Notes under the pieces: generated by a model
Databases searched by the model: none
Told to the model about the DNA's origin: nothing
What the model saw: the letters and a program-made list of their open reading frames with translations, nothing else
DNA from: Thermoguttaceae bacterium
GTDB taxonomy: Bacteria > Planctomycetota > Planctomycetia > Pirellulales > Thermoguttaceae
Reading direction: 5' to 3'
Length of the DNA stretch: 64,000 nucleotides
Assembly (NCBI GenBank): GCA_017441605.1
Contig: JAFRXD010000080.1
Span: 1-64,000 of the forward strand
Position numbers and translations under genes: made by a program
Shown here: positions 9,001 to 16,790 of the stretch, piece after piece
How the letters are laid out: each line of letters starts with the position of its first letter
Position numbering within the stretch: the first letter of the stretch is position 1

Positions 9001-11662
9001 TTCTGGACGCGGCCTCTCCGCGCGAGTTAACGGCGGTAACGACAACGGCGTAACTCCAGTTGTCCTCCAGATCGACGATATCGACGGAGGTCGAAGTCGT
9101 CTCGTACTGGACGTCGTAGCCGCTGTGGTTAGAAACGGAGACGATATAGCTCGTCGCGTTATCGACGCCGGTCCAAGAAAGGGTAACGGCGTTGTCTTCG
9201 TATTCGCCGAAAACGAGATTGGTCGGAGCCTCCGGGGCGAGGGTCGTGTCGAGAACGACGCTGCGAACGGGGGAGACGCCGTAGACGTTGAAGGCGGCGA
9301 CGCCGAAGGAGTAGGAGCTATTGTCCTCGAAGGAGACGTAGCTCGCGAGATTCTCCAAGGTCGTAACGGTAACGGTCGCGATCGGGTCGGCGCCAAAAGT
9401 ATAGTTATAGTAGACGTAGTATCCGTCGACCCCGTCGATCGCGTCGGACTCGGTCCAAGAGAGAGTCGGGTTTTTGTTCGAATCGACGTAATCGGATACG
9501 GTTACGGAACTTGGAACATCGGGGGCGGAACCTTGGTACTCGTAAGCTCCGGCGTCAACGATCGCGGAGAACCGGGGATTTCCGGCAATATCCGTCGTAA
9601 GCGGAGCGCCGTCGATATCGATCGCGAAGTCGACGGAACCGATATTCGCGGCTTGGGATCCGACGGCGAGATAGTAGTCGCCCTCGCCCGCGAAAAGCGG
9701 CTTGGAGGAATCGTAGTTGCCGGAGTTCACGTTGCCGGAACCGGAGACGGAGCCCGCGAAGGACGCGAGCGACCCGTTAACCACGATCGAGTTGGCGACG
9801 GTCGCGGTTCCCTCGACGAAAATAGCGGCGTTGGAGGCGCCATTGTCGGAGATCGTCGCGTTATAAACAAACGCCTCTCCCGCGGAAGCGACGTAAAGGA
9901 CGCCTTGCCCGGTCGCGGAGTTGCCGTAAATGAGGGAGTTGGAGATTGTCGCGGAATAAGCGGCGGCGGACTCGGCGTTTAGAACGACGCTTTCACCGTC
10001 GAGAACGGCGGAAGAACCGGTTTCAATCGGGATTCCGGGCAGGGAGGAATAAGGCTCGGTCGAGTTGGAAATCGAGCTGACGTAAAGGATTTGCGACGGG
10101 TCGACCTTAGTGTAGGAACGACCGTCCTCGGTAACCGAGTTTTCGTAGGAGCGCGTCATCGAGGGGTCGGTGAAACTAACGCTCGCTTGGGAAATTTCGG
10201 CGATCACCGGTTTGGAGGGGTCGATCGCGGAGATCTTCAAGACGTCGACGAGCATCGCGGGACCGTCGTCGGCGTACCCGTAGGGCGCTCCGCTCGTGTA
10301 CCCGATCGCGACGCGGTAGACGCCCGCGCCTTGATCGTCGACGCCGTAAGCGTCGGCGGCGTAGTCTTCGGCGTCGTGGGTTTCGGCGAGGGTCGCGTTG
10401 GTCAGTTTGATAGTGAAGACGTAGCCGGGAATCGTGTAGGTTCCACAGTTCCAATAATTGTCGTTGTCGTAATCGAAATCTTGCGCCCAAACTTGGACGT
10501 AGAGGTCTTCGGACGAGAGATCGGCGACTTCGGAGGCGGGGATTTCGTCGTTGACGTAACCCCATTTGACGACCTTCTTACCGCTCTTCAACTCGGTGTA
10601 GTAGGTCTCGTCGAGATCGTCGATCGTCATATTGGAGATAACCGCCGCCATTTTCACGGTGGTTTGCAAAGCGTGCGCGACGTTGAACGACTGGGAAACG
10701 CTCGTCGTTCCGTCGGTCGCGGTCACGGTGAAACCAACTGCGGAAAGATCGATTTCGGCGGAGGCGGGGGTATAGTCGGACTTGGAAAGGAATTGCAATT
10801 TCAGAACGCCGTTCTCCAAGGTCGGCTCGGCGGAAAAAATATTGGCGTTGGGATTATCGCAAGTGAAAGAGTAAGTCCAGTCGCCGACGGAGCAGTAATC
10901 GGTCAGATCGATCTCGAGAGTCGAACCGGCCTCCCCGGCTTGATCGGGAATCTGAGAGGTCCACTCAGGCGCGGAAATAGTCGGCCAAGCAAAATCGCCC
11001 TCGTAAATCGCGGCGCCGTCTCCGGCGGTCGAGTTTTCGAAAATGAAGGAGTCTTGGATCGCGAGAGTCCCCTTGTTGGCGATCGCGCCGCCGGCGTCGG
11101 TCGCGGAGTTGTTGGTCAGCTCGACGTCGCGCAGGGTCAGCGAACCGGCGTTGGCGATCGCGCCGCCGTAGTCGGAGGAACCGTTCTCGATATTGATCGA
11201 TTGGAGAGTAACGTCGCCGTTTTTAATCGTAAAGGCTCTAGCGAAACTCGCGGCGTCGATCGTAACGTCCCCTCCGACCGCTTGGATCGTAATAGAACCG
11301 TAGACGTCGGCGTCGTAGTCGATCGTAATGGCGTCGGCGGCGGAGGCGAAGGTCAATGTCCCGGACGGCACGCGAATAATTTCGTCCTCGGGCGTGGCGG
11401 CCGCTTGTTCGATCGCGTTTTTAATGGCGTCGATCGAGTAATCGGCGGAAGTGATGTTGATCAGGGAGGTCTGAGCGTCGGCGGCGGAGGCTCCGAGCAT
11501 TGCGCCGGCGAGATCGACGGCGAGAAGTTGGCGCTCTTCCAAGGCCTCGGACAAGAGGCGTCGCGGTTTCAAAGGAGAACGATCGCGACCAGCGCGCGCT
11601 TTCTTCGAAGACGCGTTCGAACGAGCAATGTCATTAAAGAACTGAAAGAAACCAATCGTCAT
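3023..11662 (-). CDS. Giant secreted FN3-repeat surface protein (2,879 residues)
   Basis: The start ATG at 11662 has AAGGAG 8 bases upstream. Residues 37-50 (LSEALEERQLLAVD) match the short N-terminal motif that many giant planctomycete exported proteins carry in place of a clear signal peptide. Residues about 55-215 and 560-700 contain GGAIAN- and GNSATGQG-type repeats resembling a right-handed beta-helix of the autotransporter/Pmp type. From about residue 715 to the C-terminus I count 23 FN3-like domains, each opening with a linker like APAAPTGLAF and carrying a Trp of the LSWxxVD type and a Tyr of the TYxFRVxA type. The role is probably adhesion or surface structure (inference). I see no C-terminal anchor, LPXTG, PEP-CTERM or dockerin. 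Ser TCA and Leu TTA/CTA codons are very rare, which explains the long antisense ORFs over this gene. Confidence 0.9.
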   Translation of the reverse strand: MTIGFFQFFNDIARSNASSKKARAGRDRSPLKPRRLLSEALEERQLLAVDLAGAMLGASAADAQTSLINITSADYSIDAIKNAIEQAAATPEDEIIRVPSGTLTFASAADAITIDYDADVYGSITIQAVGGDVTIDAASFARAFTIKNGDVTLQSINIENGSSDYGGAIANAGSLTLRDVELTNNSATDAGGAIANKGTLAIQDSFIFENSTAGDGAAIYEGDFAWPTISAPEWTSQIPDQAGEAGSTLEIDLTDYCSVGDWTYSFTCDNPNANIFSAEPTLENGVLKLQFLSKSDYTPASAEIDLSAVGFTVTATDGTTSVSQSFNVAHALQTTVKMAAVISNMTIDDLDETYYTELKSGKKVVKWGYVNDEIPASEVADLSSEDLYVQVWAQDFDYDNDNYWNCGTYTIPGYVFTIKLTNATLAETHDAEDYAADAYGVDDQGAGVYRVAIGYTSGAPYGYADDGPAMLVDVLKISAIDPSKPVIAEISQASVSFTDPSMTRSYENSVTEDGRSYTKVDPSQILYVSSISNSTEPYSSLPGIPIETGSSAVLDGESVVLNAESAAAYSATISNSLIYGNSATGQGVLYVASAGEAFVYNATISDNGASNAAIFVEGTATVANSIVVNGSLASFAGSVSGSGNVNSGNYDSSKPLFAGEGDYYLAVGSQAANIGSVDFAIDIDGAPLTTDIAGNPRFSAIVDAGAYEYQGSAPDVPSSVTVSDYVDSNKNPTLSWTESDAIDGVDGYYVYYNYTFGADPIATVTVTTLENLASYVSFEDNSSYSFGVAAFNVYGVSPVRSVVLDTTLAPEAPTNLVFGEYEDNAVTLSWTGVDNATSYIVSVSNHSGYDVQYETTSTSVDIVDLEDNWSYAVVVTAVNSRGEAASRIATLDTTVAPAVPTDLVASPYTGDGTTTLSWIPVENADGYVIAQKVGDDWIEVDRIDEPDVSSYQLTGLSDNSVYTYGVAAFAERMIEIPDPSSHDGYNVVSDELVSDFAEITFATTVAPAAPTNPQWIVAYSNGSATLAWNPSENAVGYSVAVWQDGAWSPIDETVATEYTVTGLADNQEYVFGVAAYSTLGTVNLYSDYAQIALNTVVAPNAPTGARFLEYNGGTSADLTWTASVGGATGYLVQRQDAGEWVDVDTVDAVGFTAEVEENSFYSYRVLAFNQVGDAIAYSDPSNVAGLDTLTVPDGAIEVSISDYDPATGSLSLTWNNVDRAGYYIVSQKTANESDFTIVVPSVAAESGDTTSVVLTGLVPNATYQFKVVAANAKGEGSVGLSDDFYTATAPAAPVASYVYDSELGTATISYSSDNATSYVVTDAEGNVLYEGPETVYVAENLEENETYVFYVVAKNDQGDSDPTTVSVYTAAVPAAPTGLAFSEYVDNSATLSWNDVEAETGYRVYINVNNEWIVWEDDIPADTTELVMTDLEDYSTYTFRVTAFNAIGESAPSAPATLDTTVAPAAPADLAFTFGEFDSYQGDGKATISWSPVDHANGYRLEQNVEGEWTAVANLTTNSYDLTGLANYEAYDFRVAAYATKGTERLYSDWAIATLATDWIPTGDLNLTVGAYDATAKTAELAWNAAVAATSYKVEQFANGAWTSVGSTTETSYVLSLADNTSYAFRVVATNEVGDGSSDTVEFFTYAAPAAPVVSGVYDVETGSATISFSSPYATSYVLTDESGAELYSGSATSFVVAGLDENATYVFNVVASNEYGDSPATEYSLYTAAVPAAPTGLAFGEYADNSATLSWNPVDSATGYRVYLSTADGMVQVGSDLSAEQTSLELTNLAAFNEYVYCVSAFNAEGESALSVPATLDTTVAPASPTNVAASEYQGDGKTTISWLASYGAEGYLIYAKIDGAWISVDSTTATEYEFSDLENFNLYEFGVSAFATRSGETLESDIVAVEVDTTWIPTGELVVEASDYDYDANSATLTWTPVEHSTGYRVEQNVNGEWVSVGETTDIEYELALADNTSYLFRVVAFNEAGDGSFGEVDFFTFAPPAAPIDAAFGDFVAETGKATMTWSEVPYAEWYEVKTYVGGEPVVVQCDSNYFTAENLVEDAEYVYYVRACNHIGDTSVEGYSDWVEVDLVTSSATAPEAPSDFAVVGYDEASLTATLTWVDNAHNEERFVVERSLDGQIWTVLGYPVANATSCPISALQRGATYYYRIKATNQYGDSAWVSCEFTVPSGAPATPSDVAFTAYDAENKTFDMTWVDNSDNELYFKVEYSLDGETWGGAQNIAANETTATWTNLQEGQTYQFRVSAWNSYGVSEYAYGTFEIPVDGKTKPAAPSDIVFGDFNYANRTVQMSWTDNTQDETQNEDCFVVQYSFDGSTWRAAGVTGQDVTTRTATGMIVGREYYFRVCARNAAGDSDWAYGQFIAQTTLDAPEAFVFGEYSDGSLQTSWTYNGQLSENGGFVVQFSYDGTNWNRSGNTAYNVTERVATSVVPGRTYYFRVAAYDGPVYSDWLYSDAYVASGVPAAPSDLTFSDYANRSVQLSWIDNSASEVGFNVQYSLDGGETWISSGNTSANVATKTATNLRAGATYLFRVRAYNYFGASEWTTGEFTATTSEFAPNAPTGLTLGDYDPAAKTLGMSWTDNSNDETGFRVQYSYNGGKWYAAGNYGANVTERTATGLVAGRTYQFRVCAYNSYGESDWAYSEEFAVPIVEAVAAPSDLTAVYNAETGEVELAWTDNADGAAQVVVESRVDGTGEWTEIARTDAGAISYVVPDLAAGHSYEFRVKAVAEDGVSAASNVATVEIAAETVGSPVFTQIVYSGSARRTIRLAWSEVQDATYEFAFSLDQTNWHGQNVGRNSTTFNANPGRTYYFRVRAIAETGEKSEWSYGWCNTATGTTSLDAPLSDALYAPELIESYFEEF
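5924..8092. repeat. Duplicated block of four FN3 domains
   Basis: FN3 domains 6-9 (about 6986-8092) and 10-13 (about 5924-6985) follow the same A-B-C-D order. The domain openings match pairwise: APAAPVASYVYD/APAAPVVSGVYD, VPAAPTGLAFSEY/VPAAPTGLAFGEY, and YQGDGKATISW/YQGDGKTTISW. Domain 14 (IPTGELVV) starts a third, diverged copy of A. The blocks are about 369 and 354 residues long, so duplication worked on a four-domain unit. Confidence 0.75.
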
Positions 11663-11747
11663 CCTAAATCTCCTTGCGACGACGCGCTCTCGCGGTCGCG
11701 CGCGGTTGAAAAACCCCCGACCAAAAACCCGCGGCGTTTTCGTCGGG

Positions 11748-11776
11748 ATCTCTTAATCGCGTTTCAATTATGTCAA
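11748..11776 (-). promoter_or_regulatory. Possible promoter of the giant FN3 gene
   Basis: A perfect TTGACA lies at 11771-11776 on the minus strand. The -10 is weak: TAAGAG at 15-base or AGAGAT at 17-base spacing. It would give a leader of roughly 80 bases. The -35 is the main support. Confidence 0.35.
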
Positions 11777-12276
11777 CAAGCCGCCGCGCTCTCGAGAGAA
11801 CGCGACGTTTTCTCATTTTCGTCTTAAAATTCGCGCTTCTTGAGCGAAACCGCCGTCTGAAAAGATCGCGTCGACGCAAATTAGTCCTCGCGACGGCTCG
11901 CTAGAACATCCCCCGTTTTAGACGAAGTTCGCCCCGCGAAAATTCCGGGCTAAGCGCTCGTTTTGTCGAAGCGGGAGCCCCACTTCTCAAGAGGGCGATC
12001 CCACGACATTATACTGATTTTATCGAATTTTTCAAAGGACGATAAGGACAATTCCGGGAAAAATCCAAAAGTAGCGTCTCTGTTTCGCGCAAAAAGCGCA
12101 ATGTTTGCGCATTCTCTTTTTTTAAAAAAATTTTTTCATTGCGATATGATTTTGGGAATATTACTCTTTACACGAATTTTTTCAATTATTAGGATACGGA
12201 GGGTCGATACAAGACCCGCGTTGCGCGCGGAAAATAGCGGGCGACGCGTTAAAATAGAAAATTTAGAGAAAACGTA
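11777..12276. other. AT-rich intergenic stretch without a supported gene
   Basis: This stretch lies between the divergent giant FN3 gene and the DUF1573 gene. It is clearly more AT-rich than its surroundings, with homopolymer runs near 12118-12136 and around 12175-12185. A 109-codon plus-strand ORF at 11963-12292 has no family resemblance, no ribosome site and atypical codon use, so I do not call it. It ends where the promoter at 12277 begins. Confidence 0.6.
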
Positions 12277-12304
12277 TTGTCAAAACCGATAATACGCATA
12301 AAAT
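12277..12304 (+). promoter_or_regulatory. Promoter upstream of the structured leader
   Basis: TTGTCA and TAAAAT are separated by 16 bases. Transcription would start near 12311, about 10 bases before the first long hairpin, and run into the DUF1573 gene with a leader of roughly 215 bases. Confidence 0.55.
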
Positions 12305-12320
12305 CGTATCGTTCGTTAGA

Positions 12321-12457
12321 TGTCCCAATGGGAGCGCCGCCATCGAGCCTAAGCAAGTCGTCGCCCAGCCCGGCGGCGCGCCATTGCGGGCAATCGTCCT
12401 AACCGGAGACGACGATCGTTAAGCGAGCGTCGACGCGCGCGAAATTCGCGTCGACGC
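12321..12457 (+). ncRNA. Candidate structured RNA or 5' leader with three hairpins
   Basis: Hairpin 1 (12321-12392) has about 19 base pairs. 12321-12325 pairs with 12388-12392, 12326-12331 (CAATGG) with 12381-12386 (CCATTG), and 12334-12341 (GCGCCGCC) with 12372-12379 (GGCGGCGC), leaving small internal bulges and a 30-base loop. Hairpin 2 (12393-12416) pairs ATCGTC with GACGAT. Hairpin 3 (12427-12457) pairs GCGTCGACGCG perfectly with CGCGTCGACGC. A promoter lies just upstream. The sequence does not match SRP RNA, RNase P, tmRNA or riboswitch cores that I know. It may be a regulatory leader of the DUF1573 gene, a small RNA, or a REP-like palindromic element. Confidence 0.4.
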
Positions 12458-12525
12458 GTCTCGGTTCCTCTTTTAGGGGTCGAGTTTCGTTCGGCGCTTA
12501 TTGATCGTTACAACGCGAGGTTGTT

Positions 12526-13848
12526 ATGCGTCGTTTGCACCTTTTCTTCGCCCTCCTATTTTTCGCGGCGCTAGCGTCGTTCGCGGAACGTCGCGCCGAA
12601 GCGCAGATCGGCTCCGATTATCAAGTCTTTTCGGAGTCTGGATTCGACTTTCAGGGAATTCCCCGATACACGAAGCCTCGCCATTCGTTCGTTTTTACGA
12701 ACAACGGTCGCGACGATTTGAAACTGACGGGCGTTCGAACCTCTTGCCAGTGCACGCAGGTGTTCATTCCGCAAAAGCGAGTGTACAAGACCGGCGAGAA
12801 GGGAGAGGTCGTGGCGCAAATCGACGCGGTCCGTTTCACGGGAGCGCGGCACGCGACGGTAACGGTAACGTTCGAGCGAGGGGGGCGTTCCTTTGAAGTT
12901 CCTCTCAACGTAACGGGCGTGGTAATAGAAAACGCGCGAATCGAACCGGATCACCTGAATTTCGTGGTCGACGCCATCGACAAATCGAAACCGGAAAGCG
13001 CGGAAGCGAGCGTTAGGGCGAGCGCGTCGCGAAGTCAAAACGTTTCGGTGCAGTACCCCGGTTCCGAGTCGGTCGTTCGCTACGATTGTTCCAATCCAAT
13101 GTTCGAAGTTTCGCTTGGGAAACCGACTCGAGTCGGAGTGGGCACGGTCACCCCGATCAAGATCTCGGTTCGCGAAGACGCCCCCGCGGGTTACGCGAAC
13201 GCGACGGTGCGATTCTGGTCGAACGGACCGAACGGATCGAGCCCCCTCTCCCTTAAAGTTTCCGGTTCGGTTCGCGGACCGCTGAACGCGTCGCCCTCGA
13301 TGTTGACGTTCTACGCGAGCAACGGGGAGAAAATCGTTAAGAACGTGGTGGTGTCGGCGTCGAACGAATTCGTGTTGAAAAAAGTTGAATGCGACTCCCA
13401 AGCGATCAAGTGCAACATCGAGCCGAGCAGCGTTCGTCCGTCAAAGATTTGCGTGGTGCCGATCTCTTTCGACCCGCAAAAATTACAGAACGAATCGGGT
13501 TCCACGCGCATTCGCATCGAGACCCAAGACGGTCGGACGCTCTATCTGCCGGCCCTGATTTCCTCGGGTAACTTTGACGCGGCGGGTTTGATTCAAACGG
13601 ATCGAGACGCGGTCTTGGAGGAATACGACGAGCGCGCCGAAAATGCGGAGCGCGAAAGCGAGGTTCAGGTCGCGTCGATCGCGAATCCTAACGCGAGCGC
13701 CACGATCTATAATTCGAAGACGTCTCGCCCGACGAACGGATCGCGAAGCGCTCGCCCAACGAGCGTTGATTTCCGAAACCGGAATTATTCGTCCAGTCGT
13801 CCTTCGACGTCGTTCGCCTCTCCTTACGGAGGTTCTCGCGGAAACTAA
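12526..13848 (+). CDS. Secreted DUF1573-domain protein
   Basis: The product is 440 residues. The first 26 residues are a signal peptide (hydrophobic LFFALLFFAALASFA, likely cleavage after AEA). Residues about 45-135 match DUF1573, an immunoglobulin-like beta fold common in planctomycetes and Bacteroidetes, with the typical pattern of FTNNG followed by a TSCQCT cysteine pair. Two more beta-rich stretches (about 140-245 and 250-360) look like related Ig-like domains. The last 80 residues are Ser/Arg/Asn-rich and probably disordered. The molecular role of DUF1573 is not established; extracytoplasmic structural or binding functions are the usual guess. A structured leader lies upstream and a terminator downstream, so it is probably monocistronic. 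Confidence 0.85.
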   Translation: MRRLHLFFALLFFAALASFAERRAEAQIGSDYQVFSESGFDFQGIPRYTKPRHSFVFTNNGRDDLKLTGVRTSCQCTQVFIPQKRVYKTGEKGEVVAQIDAVRFTGARHATVTVTFERGGRSFEVPLNVTGVVIENARIEPDHLNFVVDAIDKSKPESAEASVRASASRSQNVSVQYPGSESVVRYDCSNPMFEVSLGKPTRVGVGTVTPIKISVREDAPAGYANATVRFWSNGPNGSSPLSLKVSGSVRGPLNASPSMLTFYASNGEKIVKNVVVSASNEFVLKKVECDSQAIKCNIEPSSVRPSKICVVPISFDPQKLQNESGSTRIRIETQDGRTLYLPALISSGNFDAAGLIQTDRDAVLEEYDERAENAERESEVQVASIANPNASATIYNSKTSRPTNGSRSARPTSVDFRNRNYSSSRPSTSFASPYGGSRGN

Positions 13849-13909
13849 GTTCGCGAACCAAATTTAAACCGTTTTTCGACGACTCGCGCGCGAGAAGTCG
13901 ACGCATATA

Positions 13910-13932
13910 AACCGGGGACTCCTCGGTTTTTT
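13910..13932 (+). terminator. Intrinsic terminator of the DUF1573 gene
   Basis: AACCGGGG pairs with CCTCGGTT (8 bp, one G-U) across a 3-base loop and is followed by TTTTTT. It lies 61 bases after the stop at 13848. Confidence 0.75.
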
Positions 13933-14009
13933 GCGTTATATTATCCTCGAGCGCGTCGCGTTTTTCCGAACGCGACGCCTCGTTTGTCCGCAATTACCGC
14001 CACAAAACA

Positions 14010-16784
14010 ATGCCGTTCGAAGTCATCGAAGATATCTACGACGATCGTTACGACGACCCGCGGAATCGTCTTCTTGTCGGATTGAACGACGCGCAACGGG
14101 AGGCGGTCACCCATATCGAGGGCCCCCTTCTCGTGCTGGCGGGTCCGGGAAGCGGAAAGACGCGAGTCGTAACGCACCGAATCGCTTGGCTCTTGCTCAA
14201 CGGCGTTCGAGACGACCAGATCGTCGCGCTCACGTTCACGAACAAGGCGGCGTCGGAGATGAAATCCCGGCTCGATCGCTTGTCTCCGGGAAATCGCGTT
14301 TGGATCGGGACGTTCCACCGTTTTTGCGCTTTTCTTCTGCGTCGTTACGCGGGTGAAATCGGTTTCGAAGAGAATTTCGTCATCTACGACGCGGACGAGA
14401 GCAAGAAACTTCTCGAAACGCTCCTTCCGAGCAAATCGAGTCTTCCCAAGGGGGTCGACGCGCAAAGCGTCGCGAACGCCATAAGTCGCGCGAAAAACGA
14501 GCTCGTCGATCCGGGGGACTACGTCGCTAAGAGAGGAAGCGAACTGGGTCGACTGGTCGAAGACGTCTACCCGGAGTACCAGAGGGAGCTCAAACGGGCA
14601 AACGCGTTCGATTTTGACGATCTGCTCTTTCACGTCGCGACGCTTCTGCACGACCGTCCCGAACTTCGGGCCGCGCTCGACGCGCGCTTCCGATTCGCGC
14701 TGGTCGACGAGTATCAGGACACGAACCTTGTCCAATACGTTATCGCTCGGGCTCTTTCACAGGATTATCCGAATCTAGCGGTAACGGGGGATCCGGATCA
14801 ATCGATTTACGGATGGCGCGGCGCGAACATCAAGAACATCCTCAATTTCGAGCGGGATTTTCCCGACGCCAAAGTGGTGTTTTTAGAGCGCAACTATCGA
14901 AGCGACAAAAGCGTGCTCCGTTTGGCGGACAACTTGATCAAACACAACTCGTTCCGTAAAGACAAAGATCTTTTCACGGAAAACAAAGAAGGAGTGGCGC
15001 CCAGAGTTGTCCAGTGCCTCGACCAGCAAGAAGAAGCCGAAATCGTCGCGGCGGAAATCGCGGGCGAGATCGCGGCGGGCAAGCGCTCCGCTAAAGATTA
15101 CGCGATTTTTTATCGGATGAACGCGCTGTCGCGCAACTTGGAGCGAGCGCTGAAGCGGTACGGGGTTCCTTTTCAACTGGTTCGGGGACTCGAGTTCTTT
15201 AATCGCAAGGAAGTCAAGGATCTCTGCGCGTACTTGCAGTTGGCCCATAATCCGAGCGATTCGGTTTCGTTCAGGCGAATTGTAAATTTACCGGCTCGAG
15301 GAATCGGGACGACGACGGTGGAGCGCTTGGCGGAGTTTTCGAGCGAGCGAGGGATTTCGCTCTTCGAAGCGGCTCGATCGGCGAAGCAAGTTCCGGGAAT
15401 CGCGACGCGAACGCAAAAGGCGCTCGAAAAATTCGTCGCGCTGATCGATAAAACCCGAGCGAATTTGGACGACGATTGCGATCTGGAGGTCGCGATTAGC
15501 GTCTTAATGCAAGATATCCAGTATCTCGCCTTTTTGAGACCGGGAGTTAGACCGGAAGAGGACGAGCAACGAGTCGCGAACATCCAAGAGCTTTTGTCGG
15601 TTGTTCGCGAATTCGACGCGGACTACGCCCTCGAGGCGCGCGAAGGAACGGAGGAGACGCTCTTTCCTGGCGCGCCGTCGGATCGGCTCGGGAGTTTCTT
15701 GGAAAGAACGGCGCTCGTAAACGACGTGGACGCATGGAATTCGGACGACGATCGGGTCTCTCTTATGACGCTCCACGCGGCGAAAGGACTGGAATTTCCG
15801 GTCGTCTATCTCGTCGCGCTCGAAGAGGGGATCCTTCCGCACGAGCGGTCTTCGCGCGAGAAATCGAAACTAGAAGAGGAGCGACGTCTCCTTTTCGTCG
15901 GCCTGACTCGCGCCAAAGAAGAAATCCGAATAACGCGCGCGCGTTTTCGAGAATATCGCGGTTTGTTTTCTCCCGCGACTTCGAGCCGTTTTCTCTTCGA
16001 ATTTCCCAAAAATGGATACGACAACTTCAATAGCGTCGACGCGATGTTGGCGGCGCTAAGAGAACGAGCGGAGTCGGATCCCGGGGCGAGGATCGTCGTT
16101 CCCAAACTGCTCCCAAAGACGGATTCCTCCGGAGTCGAAACGTTCGAGAGCGAAAACGACTTTTCGCGAACGAGCTCTTTCGCAAGACCCGGCGAACCGC
16201 AGAAACGGCTCGTTCCTCGGCAAAAAAGAAGAAACAGATCGGAAGCTCCGGATTTCGCTTGGGTCGACGAGGCGCCGTCGCCGGAATACGATCTCGTCGA
16301 CGCCATCTTTCGGGACGAGACCCGAATCGTCGAGGAATTTGTCGACGCGGAAGTCAATCAAGACGCGGACGTCTACCAAGATACGGAAATCTATCGGAAC
16401 GCGGAAGTCTATCAAGACGCGGACGTTCCGGTCGTACCGGAGGAATCGGGGCCAAGGGTCGTCTACGACGAGGAGCGCGCGGAGCCCTCGCGCGCGAAGA
16501 AGAAGTCGACGAAATGCCGCCCGCTGGCTCCGAGCGCGGTTTCTTTGGGCTCCGACTTGGACGCCGGGAAATCGAACTCGAAGAGCGGAACGTCTTTGAC
16601 CGACGCTCGCGTCAACTCGTTCGTTCGGCACAAGCGCTTCGGCGTCGGAGTCGTTAAAAAGCTCGCGGGCCCGTCTTTCGACCGAACGGCGATTGTCTCT
16701 TTCCTTTCTGGCGCGGGGGTCGTTGAACTCTCGCTCTCGGACCCGGAGCTTTCGCTTGTCGCGGTCGGTCGCAAAACGGAATAG
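14010..16784 (+). CDS. pcrA: ATP-dependent 3'-5' DNA helicase, UvrD/PcrA type
   Basis: The product is 924 residues of superfamily 1A. LNDAQREAV is the Q motif, AGPGSGKT (44-51) is Walker A, VALTFTNKAASEM is motif Ia, VDEYQDTN (near 232) is Walker B, GDPDQSIYGWRGA (near 259) is motif III, LHAAKGLEF is motif V and LLFVGLTRA is motif VI. The last about 55 residues (RHKRFGVGVV) form the small C-terminal PcrA domain that contacts RNA polymerase in other bacteria. Expected roles are nucleotide excision repair, removal of RecA filaments and resolution of replication-transcription conflicts. It is about 180 residues longer than usual because of a charged linker (about 690-865) with an eight-residue tandem repeat. 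No partner gene is adjacent. Confidence 0.95.
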   Translation: MPFEVIEDIYDDRYDDPRNRLLVGLNDAQREAVTHIEGPLLVLAGPGSGKTRVVTHRIAWLLLNGVRDDQIVALTFTNKAASEMKSRLDRLSPGNRVWIGTFHRFCAFLLRRYAGEIGFEENFVIYDADESKKLLETLLPSKSSLPKGVDAQSVANAISRAKNELVDPGDYVAKRGSELGRLVEDVYPEYQRELKRANAFDFDDLLFHVATLLHDRPELRAALDARFRFALVDEYQDTNLVQYVIARALSQDYPNLAVTGDPDQSIYGWRGANIKNILNFERDFPDAKVVFLERNYRSDKSVLRLADNLIKHNSFRKDKDLFTENKEGVAPRVVQCLDQQEEAEIVAAEIAGEIAAGKRSAKDYAIFYRMNALSRNLERALKRYGVPFQLVRGLEFFNRKEVKDLCAYLQLAHNPSDSVSFRRIVNLPARGIGTTTVERLAEFSSERGISLFEAARSAKQVPGIATRTQKALEKFVALIDKTRANLDDDCDLEVAISVLMQDIQYLAFLRPGVRPEEDEQRVANIQELLSVVREFDADYALEAREGTEETLFPGAPSDRLGSFLERTALVNDVDAWNSDDDRVSLMTLHAAKGLEFPVVYLVALEEGILPHERSSREKSKLEEERRLLFVGLTRAKEEIRITRARFREYRGLFSPATSSRFLFEFPKNGYDNFNSVDAMLAALRERAESDPGARIVVPKLLPKTDSSGVETFESENDFSRTSSFARPGEPQKRLVPRQKRRNRSEAPDFAWVDEAPSPEYDLVDAIFRDETRIVEEFVDAEVNQDADVYQDTEIYRNAEVYQDADVPVVPEESGPRVVYDEERAEPSRAKKKSTKCRPLAPSAVSLGSDLDAGKSNSKSGTSLTDARVNSFVRHKRFGVGVVKKLAGPSFDRTAIVSFLSGAGVVELSLSDPELSLVAVGRKTE
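16341..16430. repeat. Tandem acidic repeat in the PcrA linker
   Basis: The encoded units AEVNQDAD, VYQDTEIY, RNAEVYQD and ADV repeat with a period of about eight residues. The DNA repeats words such as TCTATCAAGACGCGGACG. Low-complexity linker, probably disordered. Confidence 0.7.
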
Positions 16785-16790
16785 GGCGAC

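Noticed and set aside
3230..11827. Four long plus-strand ORFs (3230-5185, 5441-8029, 8393-9982, 10091-11827) antisense to the giant FN3 gene
   Set aside because: All lie in the one frame whose codons are exact complements of the sense codons. Stops appear only where the sense frame uses TTA, CTA or TCA, which are rare here. The products are low-complexity Gly/Val/Arg-rich with no domains, so they are a codon-bias artefact.
11963..12292. 109-codon ORF in the AT-rich intergenic region
   Set aside because: No ribosome site, no family resemblance, atypical composition, and it overlaps the promoter at 12277-12304.
12321..12457. Identification of the structured region as tRNA, SRP RNA, RNase P or a known riboswitch
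   Set aside because: None of the diagnostic cores I know (SRP GGAAGGAAGC loop, RNase P GAGGAAAGTCC, tRNA T-loop GTTCGA) is present.
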